Positions 18,554 to 24,372 of a stretch of 64,000 nucleotides of DNA are shown piece by piece. This DNA comes from Afipia sp. 1NLS2. Its GTDB lineage: Bacteria > Pseudomonadota > Alphaproteobacteria > Rhizobiales > Xanthobacteraceae. Under the pieces are notes generated by a model. The model was not told the DNA's origin. It searched no databases and saw only the letters and a list, made by a program, of their open reading frames with translations. The translations under genes and the position numbers were made by a program. Where the stretch lies: positions 592,001 to 656,000 of the forward strand of contig NZ_ADVZ01000001.1 in the NCBI RefSeq assembly GCF_000178995.1. Reading direction: 5' to 3'. The stretch's first letter is position 1, and every line of letters starts with the position of its first letter.

Positions 18554-18889
18554 ATGACAGATCAAGCCACTCTCGACCGCCTTCAGAAAGATTTCGATGC
18601 CGTCAGAAAAGACGTTTCAAATCTCGCGCAGCAACTCACCGAGTCGTTGAACTCACTGGCCGACACCGCACAAACTCGCGCCAGACGCGGCTATCGACAG
18701 GCTCGCGCGCAGGTCGATGCCGCCGTCTCCGATGCGGCGGAGCGCGGCAGCGCGGCGCTCGACATGGCGCAGGACGCCGCCAACACCCTGGAAGAAACCC
18801 TTGAAGATGCGATCACTGAACGCCCCCTCGCAGCCGTCGGCCTCGCCATCGGCCTCGGCTTCCTGATCGGCGTGACGTGGCGCCGCTAG
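18554..18889 (+). CDS. DUF883 family protein (ElaB/YqjD-like)
   Basis: This 111-residue protein has a long amphipathic, Ala- and Asp-rich helix (residues 1-85) and a single C-terminal membrane anchor (AAVGLAIGLGFLIGVTWRR), the architecture of ElaB/YqjD/DUF883. Enterobacterial homologues are tail-anchored, stationary-phase proteins that associate with ribosomes. The C-terminal GLGFLIGVTWRR motif is diagnostic. The EcfG box upstream agrees with a stress-induced role. It is followed by a hairpin and then by a holin-like gene. Confidence 0.85.
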   Translation: MTDQATLDRLQKDFDAVRKDVSNLAQQLTESLNSLADTAQTRARRGYRQARAQVDAAVSDAAERGSAALDMAQDAANTLEETLEDAITERPLAAVGLAIGLGFLIGVTWRR

Positions 18890-18903
18890 TGCCCTGAACC
18901 TTC

Positions 18904-18933
18904 AAGGCGGGCGCGCGAGCGACCGCCTTTTTC
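18904..18933 (+). terminator. Probable terminator after the DUF883 gene
   Basis: AAGGCGG (18904-18910) pairs with CCGCCTT (18923-18929), followed by a T-rich run. It may be partial, because the downstream holin-like gene has no promoter of its own that I can see. Confidence 0.6.
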
Positions 18934-18963
18934 GTTTGTCCTGTTTCACTGATCGAGGCTTTC

Positions 18964-19383
18964 ATGCTCGACAAGTTCATTGATGACCTGAAGGAAAGCG
19001 CCGGAACGGCGATGCGACTCACGTCGCTCGCCGCCGCTGTTGCCGTTTGCCTTTTCATCACCACCGGATTCCTGTGCGGGGCGGCCTTCGTCGCCGTGCT
19101 TGATAAATATGGCCCGGTCTATGCCTGCCTCGCCGGCGCCGCCGTGTTCTTTGTCTGCGCGGCCATGGCTGCGATCTGCTACGCACTGCGTAAACGCGCC
19201 ATCCGTCAGCGTCGCGTGGAGGCCGCAAAATCGACGCTGCAAACCGCGCTCGGCGACCCGCTCGTCATTGCAACCGCCCTGCAGGCCGTGCGGATTATCG
19301 GCGTGAAGCGGATGATCCCGCTGCTCGCAATCGGCGGCATCGCGTTGGGGCTGATGTCGAAGCGACCGTCCGCGAAGGAATAA
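18964..19383 (+). CDS. Phage-holin-family/YqjE-like membrane protein
   Basis: This 139-residue protein has two strong transmembrane hairpins, LAAAVAVCLFITTGFLCGAAF and CLAGAAVFFVCAAMAAICYAL, then a basic segment and a C-terminal hydrophobic stretch (MIPLLAIGGIALGLM). The layout fits the DUF1469/holin-family proteins that commonly follow DUF883 genes (as yqjE follows yqjD). The name does not imply a phage. It probably depends on read-through from the EcfG-driven gene upstream. Confidence 0.7.
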   Translation: MLDKFIDDLKESAGTAMRLTSLAAAVAVCLFITTGFLCGAAFVAVLDKYGPVYACLAGAAVFFVCAAMAAICYALRKRAIRQRRVEAAKSTLQTALGDPLVIATALQAVRIIGVKRMIPLLAIGGIALGLMSKRPSAKE

Positions 19384-19439
19384 TCGCCCGTGTTTTTGCG
19401 CGGGCGGTGCAAGTGCAAGTCCACTGCTTCAATGGCACG

Positions 19440-19838
19440 TCAGGTGATGCAGCGGGAGGGTTGCAGCAGCTTCGCGACCGGCGTCAGCACACTGACGGAC
19501 GGCTCGCATGCCACCATGCGTTTACCCGTCGAAGCCCGGTCCACCGGAGGGGGCGCGATATGGTCTGTCGCAGAACCGCCCGCAGGCAACGGAACGCGCA
19601 TCATCACCGAACTATCGGCACCCGGCAGCTGGAAAGAAACAGTGAGGTTCGGCCCTGGCACGGATGGCGTTGTGAGACGGTCGCCTTTGCCTGCGCGTTC
19701 GATCTGAGGCCCCGCATCGGCCCGCACAATCGCAGACGGCTGCCGCTGATCGCCCTTTGCGGGGACTTCGAGATGCACGGTGCTGAACGCCAGCGTTGCT
19801 GCGGCAGCACCCAAAATTCCTGAGGCCAACTGAAACAT
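19440..19838 (-). CDS. Conserved secreted protein, unknown function
   Basis: The 132-residue product starts with a signal-like segment (MFQLASGILGAAAATLAFS) and continues with a polar, Pro-rich middle. It ends in RMVACEPSVSVLTPVAKLLQPSRCIT, whose two cysteines could form a disulfide. I recall a similar C-terminal motif in short Bradyrhizobiaceae proteins of unknown role. ATG 19838 is selected because it places the signal segment first; the longer frame has no support. An exact EcfG-type promoter sits about 50 bases upstream on the same strand. Confidence 0.65.
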   Translation of the reverse strand: MFQLASGILGAAAATLAFSTVHLEVPAKGDQRQPSAIVRADAGPQIERAGKGDRLTTPSVPGPNLTVSFQLPGADSSVMMRVPLPAGGSATDHIAPPPVDRASTGKRMVACEPSVSVLTPVAKLLQPSRCIT

Positions 19839-19884
19839 GGTCGTCGTCGCTTTTACTAAACGCACCACAGACGATGCATCAGAT

Positions 19885-19909
19885 AACGATTGCCGGAAGG
19901 CTTCGTTCC
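19885..19909 (-). promoter_or_regulatory. EcfG-type promoter (exact) for the secreted protein gene
   Basis: On the minus strand GGAAC (19909-19905), 16 bases, CGTT (19888-19885). The expected start near 19877 gives a leader of about 40 bases before ATG 19838. Confidence 0.7.
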
Positions 19910-19986
19910 GGCAAGAGATCTGGCGGGGTAAGACTATCGAGCGCAGGTGCAGTACCCCAAAAGAGGTAGGTGCCCGTTTCTCCAAG

Positions 19987-20014
19987 AAAAAAGCCCCGCT
20001 AAGCGGGGCTTTTC
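19987..20014 (-). terminator. Intrinsic terminator of phyR (bidirectional)
   Basis: AAAAGCCCCGCT facing AGCGGGGCTTTT forms a long GC stem with T-runs on both strands. It sits 25 bases past the phyR stop and insulates phyR from the EcfG-driven gene downstream. Confidence 0.85.
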
Positions 20015-20038
20015 GTGAACGTGGTCAGGCCCCGCCCG

Positions 20039-20839
20039 TCAGGCGCTCGCCCGCTGGTTACGATTGCGTGAGTTCCTCTGAAAGAACAGCGCCTGGCTCG
20101 CCACCGCCGAAACCATCGCCGGCTGGAACGGCTTCGAGATCAGGAAAGCTGGCTCTGGCCGTTCGCCGGTGAGGAAGCGTTCCGGGTAAGCGGTGATGAA
20201 CACCACCGGCACCTCGAAGGTTCGCAGCAGTTCGTTCACCGCATCGAGGCCCGAGCTGCCATCCGCGAGCTGGATATCGGCGAGGATCAGGCCCGGCCGC
20301 TTGGTTTTCGCGAGCGAAAGCGCATCGCTGTGAGTGCGCGCGACGCCGATGACGTTATGGCCGAGGTTTTTCACCAGACTTTCGAGATCCATGGCGATGA
20401 ATGTCTCGTCCTCGATGATGAGCACGTCAGTCGCGATCTCGGCTGCAAGCTCGCGGCCCGCCGTATCCGTCAGCGCACGAACTTCCGCAACATCGATATC
20501 GAGAATGAAACTGACTTCTTCCTCGGAGAAACCTTCAAGGGACAGCAGCAGAAAGGCCTGACGCGCCAGGGGCGTGATGTTGGAGAGCCGCCGCTCCGAC
20601 GCGGCTAGAGGAACAGGCTCGCCTTCGTCATTCAACGCAACCGAATGCCAGATCTTGGTAAAGAGGCGAAACAGGCCGACTCGAGGGCCATGGCTCTCAT
20701 CCAGCAGAGAGGGATCCTGCAGCAGGGCCTCCAGCATCGCGCCGACATAAGAATCTCCAGACGCCTGGCTCCCTGTCAGCGCGCGGGCGTACCGGCGCAA
20801 CAAGGGCAAATGTTCAGCAACAAGCTGAGAACGGGACAT
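20039..20839 (-). CDS. phyR: General stress response regulator PhyR
   Basis: The 266-residue anti-anti-sigma factor has an N-terminal sigma-like domain (residues 1-125, with sigma4-like SLEGFSEEEVSFILDIDVAEVRALTD) and a C-terminal receiver (about 137-255) with acidic EDE, the phospho-acceptor Asp in ILADIQLADGSSG, and a conserved Lys in ISKPFQP. Phosphorylated PhyR binds NepR and frees EcfG. GGAGGGGG precedes ATG 20839. It is divergent from nepR-ecfG, the standard arrangement. A GGAAC lies in the intergenic region facing it, but without a good -10 element. Confidence 0.95.
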   Translation of the reverse strand: MSRSQLVAEHLPLLRRYARALTGSQASGDSYVGAMLEALLQDPSLLDESHGPRVGLFRLFTKIWHSVALNDEGEPVPLAASERRLSNITPLARQAFLLLSLEGFSEEEVSFILDIDVAEVRALTDTAGRELAAEIATDVLIIEDETFIAMDLESLVKNLGHNVIGVARTHSDALSLAKTKRPGLILADIQLADGSSGLDAVNELLRTFEVPVVFITAYPERFLTGERPEPAFLISKPFQPAMVSAVASQALFFQRNSRNRNQRASA

Positions 20840-20942
20840 ACCCCCTCCATAAAATCGATATCGTGGCTGCAGGCGATCGAGACTATGTCCCGGAAGCCGT
20901 GTCCCTATCTACCCCCGAGCGCGATTAAAGTTCCCTTCTCTC

Positions 20943-20967
20943 GGAACTTTCTGGTTTGAACCGCATT
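20943..20967 (+). promoter_or_regulatory. EcfG-like promoter of nepR-ecfG
   Basis: GGAAC (20943-20947), 16 bases, CATT (20964-20967), facing nepR-ecfG. One mismatch at -10. Autoregulation of nepR-ecfG by EcfG is known in other alphaproteobacteria, which supports the call. Confidence 0.6.
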
Positions 20968-21036
20968 AAAGTTCGGAGAATGGCCTGCAGACTATCCGGC
21001 CGGTAAAAAAAGCATTCTCCTTGAAGGAGTTAACCC

Positions 21037-21063
21037 ATGGCGACAGCATGGATTCAACCATGA
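21037..21063 (+). CDS. Putative 8-residue leader peptide overlapping nepR
   Basis: ATG 21037 begins the frame MATAWIQP and stops at TGA 21061-21063, overlapping the nepR ATG at 21060 as ATGA. AAGGAG (21024-21029) lies seven bases upstream, ideal for this ATG but 18 or 30 bases from the two possible nepR starts. It may couple nepR translation to the leader. The reading is direct; its use is inferred. Confidence 0.45.
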   Translation: MATAWIQP

Positions 21064-21281
21064 AAGACCCCAAGCCGCTTCCCAGCAAGCCGGCCCCCAA
21101 AAGCGGCCTCAATGCAGAAATCCAGGCCCGGATCGGCCACCAGCTCCGCGCCATGTACGACGATGTCGTCAAACAGGGAGTGCCGGATCGCTTCGCCGAT
21201 CTGATCCGCAAACTGGACGCCGGCGAACCGCCTGGGACCGACGGTGAGGGCCTGCCGCAAAACAGTATCGGGAGGGATTGA
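21060..21281 (+). CDS. nepR: Anti-sigma factor NepR
   Basis: NepR (73 residues from the chosen start) sequesters EcfG until phosphorylated PhyR binds it. The conserved core IGHQLRAMYDDVVKQGVPDRFADLIRKLDAG (about residues 25-55) contains both NepR helices. I choose ATG 21060, which overlaps the stop of an 8-codon upstream frame; ATG 21048 is an alternative that adds four residues. The stop overlaps the ecfG start as TGATG, so sigma and anti-sigma are translationally coupled. Confidence 0.9.
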   Translation: MKDPKPLPSKPAPKSGLNAEIQARIGHQLRAMYDDVVKQGVPDRFADLIRKLDAGEPPGTDGEGLPQNSIGRD

Positions 21282-21829
21282 TGCCTCTCACAGATTCTCT
21301 TCGCGACGAAATCCTCGCGTCTGTGCCGAGTCTCCGCGCCTTCGCGATTTCGCTCAGCGGAAAGAGCGATCGTGCCGACGATCTGGTGCAGGAAACGTTG
21401 CTGCGTGCGCTCGCCAATATCGACTCGTTTCAGCCCGGCTCGAATCTGCCTGCCTGGCTGTTCACGATCCTGCGCAATCTGTTTCGCTCCGATTATCGCA
21501 AACGGCGGCGCGAGGTGGAGGATGCCGAGGGCAGCTACTCCAAGACGCTGAAGTCGCAACCCGCGCAAAGCTCGCATCTCGAATTCGAGGAGTTTCGCGC
21601 AGCACTCGAAAAACTTCCGCAGGACCAGCGTGAGGCCCTCATCCTCGTCGGCGCTTCAGGCTTTTCCTATGAGGATGCGGCGGCCATCTGCGGATGCGCG
21701 GTCGGCACCATCAAAAGCCGTGTCAACCGGGCGCGCTCGAAGCTCAGCGCCATGCTGTATGTCGACGGCACGGAGGATTTCGGGCCTGACAGCACGGTCC
21801 GCGCCGTGATCGGTGGCAGCGGCAACTGA
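21281..21829 (+). CDS. ecfG: ECF sigma factor EcfG
   Basis: This 182-residue ECF15-class sigma factor of the alphaproteobacterial general stress response has region 2 with DDLVQETLLRALANIDSFQ (about 33-52) and PAWLFTILRN. Region 4 spans about 110-165, with ALEKLPQDQREALILVGASGF, AICGCAVGTIKSRVNRARSKL. ATG 21281 overlaps the nepR stop and has GGGAGG upstream; a TTG three bases earlier is less likely. It should recognise the GGAAC/CGTT boxes found across this region. Confidence 0.95.
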   Translation: MPLTDSLRDEILASVPSLRAFAISLSGKSDRADDLVQETLLRALANIDSFQPGSNLPAWLFTILRNLFRSDYRKRRREVEDAEGSYSKTLKSQPAQSSHLEFEEFRAALEKLPQDQREALILVGASGFSYEDAAAICGCAVGTIKSRVNRARSKLSAMLYVDGTEDFGPDSTVRAVIGGSGN

Positions 21830-21856
21830 TCGCTGTTGTCTCCTGTATCGAACAGG

Positions 21857-21892
21857 ACAACGGGGCGCCCTCTGGCGTCCCGTTGTTATTTC
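21857..21892 (+). terminator. Intrinsic terminator of nepR-ecfG
   Basis: ACAACGGGGCGCC (21857-21869), loop CTCT, then GGCGTCCCGTTGT (21874-21886): a 13-bp stem with one G-T pair, followed by TATTT. It separates ecfG from the convergent kinase gene. Confidence 0.85.
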
Positions 21893-21934
21893 CAGCCCTG
21901 ATCCGGATATCCGGCGGACATGATGGAGCCGCCC

Positions 21935-23611
21935 TCAGGTCGCGCGCGAGATATAGCCCGTCCGGTTCATTTCGTTCTCGTCCACCACCGTCGCCATCGG
22001 CGCGGTCAGTTCATAGACATAGCTGACATCGGTGAAGTATCGCTTCGAGGTACCACCGAGCGCCTCGGGGGCGACGCGGTCGAGCAGCACGATACCGAAA
22101 TCACTCTCAGGCCGGCGCGTCGCAACACTGGTGTTGAATTCCTCCCAGTGGAATTTGAAAATCGCATGTGGCTCCTCGCCGGAGACCGTCCAGTTCGCCA
22201 CGATATGCGGATGCTTGCCGACCAGCGACAGCCCCTCGTCCGAATGCGAGGCCAGTTCGAAAAACAGCAGCGACAGGCTCTGCGCCGCGCGCGCCGAAAC
22301 CGTGATGTCGGGCCCATCGAGCGCAATGCGGTCGCCGTGCGGAATCGCGCGTGAATCGAACAAACCCTTGAGTTTCACGCCCTGCCACTGACTGTCGCTC
22401 AGCAGCGTGACGACATTCGACATCGCATGAATGCGGCCGATCAGCAGTTCGCGCGCACTGTCGATGTCGGAGCCATGGCGCAATGTTCGCGTCACGATCG
22501 ACTGGATCACCGCGAGGATATTCTTGACGCGATGATTGAGCTCGTCGATCACCGCCGTGAGCCTGCGCTCGAACCCGATCCGGGTCTGGATTTCCCGGCT
22601 GAGGCGCACGTTGTTGTAAGAGACGTAGCCGAACAGCGAACACAGCACGACCGTCACCGCGAGGCCGATCAGGCCAGCAACAAAAGCATGATTGAGCGCA
22701 CGCTGCATGGTGTCGGTCTTGGGATAATAGTCCAGCGCCCACTGCCGGCCGCCAAACAGGATCTTGCGAACCTCGGGCCGGTTTTCTTCCGGTCGTGCCG
22801 CCGCCGTCACCACCTCGCCGTTATTATCGAGCACGAGTTCGCCGCCCTTGGCGCGGGGATCCCGCAGCGCCACGGAAAACAGCGAAAGATCGTCATTTCC
22901 GAGCATCAGCGACAGCCGGTATGACGTGGTGATGAAGCCGATCGGGGATTTCGTACCCTGCTTCACAACCGGCACGGCCAAAACCACACCCAAGGAGCCA
23001 CCCACCGGCGACAAAATCAGCGGATCGGATGCTTCCGGCTCACCTGTTTCGGCTGCCTTCGCCAGCGTAGGCCCGATCACCGGATGCTGGTCGTAAGCAC
23101 GGCCCGGCAGCTTCAACGTGTTGTCGTCCTGCGGCTCGACATCCATCAGCACATCGACGCCTTTCGCCGCCGCGGCGGCGTCGAGCGGCGCATCGTTGAA
23201 ATTCCGAATCTGCGGATTTTGGAAACCGGCTCTTTTCAATTCAGCTTCGGCGAGCGGGAAATCGGACGGCATCAAATGCGCGATCCAGCCCGTCACCACG
23301 AAATTGGTCTTGAAGGTGTAGATCGAGGGACGCAGCGGCTGCAACGCGTTCGAGGAAATCGCCGTCGAGGGCTGGAAAGCGCCGGCCGACACGCGCGCCA
23401 GAACCTCGCGTTCGCTCAACCGTTCCTGAACGAGACCGGCATGGGCATCAATCTGGCGCGTCAGCGCGGCGCGGTCGATGACGCCTTCCTGCTCATAGAT
23501 ACGATAGGACACCAGCCCGGAGACCAGTATCCCGATGATGGCGAGAAGCCCGATGAAAAAACCAACCCGGAGCACGCTTATCGACTCGGTACAAGGATTT
23601 GCCGAAGACAC
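21935..23611 (-). CDS. phyK: CHASE-domain HWE-family sensor kinase (PhyK-like), degenerate ATP domain
   Basis: This 558-residue inner-membrane sensor is the likely input to PhyR. It has TM1 at about 12-34, a periplasmic CHASE-like domain (about 70-300), TM2 near 310-330, then a HisKA_2/HWE dimerisation helix with DELNHRVKNILAVIQ (His near 360). In the ATP-binding domain the usual HELATNAxKYG is replaced by FELASHSDEGLS, and GG after the WxE motif by FN, so the N-box Asn is missing. The start at 23611 is GTG; no better ATG exists. The function of the degenerate domain is uncertain. Confidence 0.85.
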   Translation of the reverse strand: MSSANPCTESISVLRVGFFIGLLAIIGILVSGLVSYRIYEQEGVIDRAALTRQIDAHAGLVQERLSEREVLARVSAGAFQPSTAISSNALQPLRPSIYTFKTNFVVTGWIAHLMPSDFPLAEAELKRAGFQNPQIRNFNDAPLDAAAAAKGVDVLMDVEPQDDNTLKLPGRAYDQHPVIGPTLAKAAETGEPEASDPLILSPVGGSLGVVLAVPVVKQGTKSPIGFITTSYRLSLMLGNDDLSLFSVALRDPRAKGGELVLDNNGEVVTAAARPEENRPEVRKILFGGRQWALDYYPKTDTMQRALNHAFVAGLIGLAVTVVLCSLFGYVSYNNVRLSREIQTRIGFERRLTAVIDELNHRVKNILAVIQSIVTRTLRHGSDIDSARELLIGRIHAMSNVVTLLSDSQWQGVKLKGLFDSRAIPHGDRIALDGPDITVSARAAQSLSLLFFELASHSDEGLSLVGKHPHIVANWTVSGEEPHAIFKFHWEEFNTSVATRRPESDFGIVLLDRVAPEALGGTSKRYFTDVSYVYELTAPMATVVDENEMNRTGYISRAT

Positions 23612-23647
23612 TTCAAGATGACTGCAACTCCTCCGGATTCAGGGCAG

Positions 23648-23675
23648 ATAAAAAACGGCCCAGCGCGGCCGGGCC
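23648..23675 (-). terminator. Terminator between the microprotein and phyK
   Basis: Read leftward, GGCCCGGC (23675-23668), loop CGC, GCTGGGCC (23664-23657), then G and six T. It ends a leftward transcript that starts upstream of phyK, matching the EcfG promoter at 24045-24021. Confidence 0.75.
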
Positions 23676-23898
23676 AATCCAAAGTAACAATGAACCGTCT
23701 ATCGAAACTTACTGACGCGGAGCCGGCAAACCGAAAGAACGTCAAGCCACACCCTGGCCAATAGTTCCTGCCACCCAACCCCGCAAACCGCCATCGACCA
23801 CGCGCTGCTGACTCCCGGCATTGTCCTCGGGGCTGGCAACTCCGTTCCGGAAGCGCGACAGCCGATTGGTTAAGACTTCGACAAAAAAGCCAGCAAAA

Positions 23899-24012
23899 TC
23901 AATGCATGACAACCGTCATGAGCCCAGCCACGATGATGAACAGCCCAAGCAGGATCATGGCGAGTAAGAAGTCGCCGTAATCTATGGATTTCTTTTGGAC
24001 CCTCAGCCACAT
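23899..24012 (-). CDS. Putative 37-residue membrane microprotein
   Basis: ATG 24012 to TGA 23899 encodes 37 residues: a short basic N-terminus (MWLRVQKKSIDYGD) and one strong hydrophobic helix (FLLAMILLGLFIIVAGLM), ending TVVMH. An exact EcfG promoter lies immediately upstream, so that the expected transcription start is within a few bases of the ATG; translation would be essentially leaderless. A terminator follows at 23648-23675. It is not similar to any family I recognise. Alternatively the unit is a small RNA and the frame is chance. Confidence 0.5.
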   Translation of the reverse strand: MWLRVQKKSIDYGDFLLAMILLGLFIIVAGLMTVVMH

Positions 24013-24020
24013 GCATGCTC

Positions 24021-24045
24021 AACGGGCGACCCTTTCGAGCGTTCC
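24021..24045 (-). promoter_or_regulatory. EcfG-type promoter (exact) for the microprotein unit
   Basis: On the minus strand GGAAC (24045-24041), 16 bases, CGTT (24024-24021). The expected start is near 24014-24016, directly before ATG 24012. Exact consensus. Confidence 0.65.
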
Positions 24046-24372
24046 GTCCAAAGAGGGGGATTAGCCTATTGGATCATGCGGTTGGGGACAGCGAGGGCCC
24101 CAATGGGCCGCCCAGGGGCGGAACATTCCGCCGCGTTCGCTTGATTTTAACCTTGAAAGCGCCGTCTTCGTGCTTCATAGCCTTGCCCACGACCTTGAGA
24201 ATCGTCAGGTCTTTGCGAGCCGCGTGTTCGGATCCGTTTACGGTTTCTGGCTTGCCTTCTTTCAGCTAACCGAACCGACGCCCCAAACACGCGGGTGTCT
24301 CCGACACCCGAGCGCCCCCGAGGTCCAAGAAGACCGCCGGGCTCGCCCTTTGATTCATACAGAAAGCTTCAC
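24046..24372 (+). other. Leader/intergenic region before deaD
   Basis: These 327 bases contain no convincing gene. A perfect hairpin CGGGTGTC-TCC-GACACCCG (24292-24310) lies about 63 bases before the deaD start. Weak overlapping frames exist on both strands at about 24074-24376, but their third-position GC is near that of non-coding sequence. A long structured leader would be expected for a cold-inducible helicase gene; that role is inferred. Confidence 0.4.

Noticed and set aside
19385-19406. CGCCCG/CGGGCG hairpin after the holin-like gene.
   Set aside because: Long loop and no T-tract; too weak to call a terminator.
20905-20934. EcfG promoter for phyR on the minus strand (GGAAC at 20934-20930).
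   Set aside because: No CGTT or CATT occurs 16-17 bases downstream, so only a -35 element is present.
21903-21914. Perfect 12-base palindrome CCGGATATCCGG between ecfG and phyK.
   Set aside because: Short and isolated, in the 3' region of two convergent genes; the neighbouring 13-bp hairpin is the better terminator.
23738-23768. AACG...GTTCC pair that could be an EcfG promoter for phyK.
   Set aside because: Spacer is 22 bases, outside the 16-17 range.
23578-23778. 66-codon frame on the minus strand overlapping the phyK start.
   Set aside because: It runs through the terminator hairpin and overlaps phyK in another frame; no recognisable features.
24120-24137. GGAAC...CGTT upstream of deaD.
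   Set aside because: Spacer is only nine bases.
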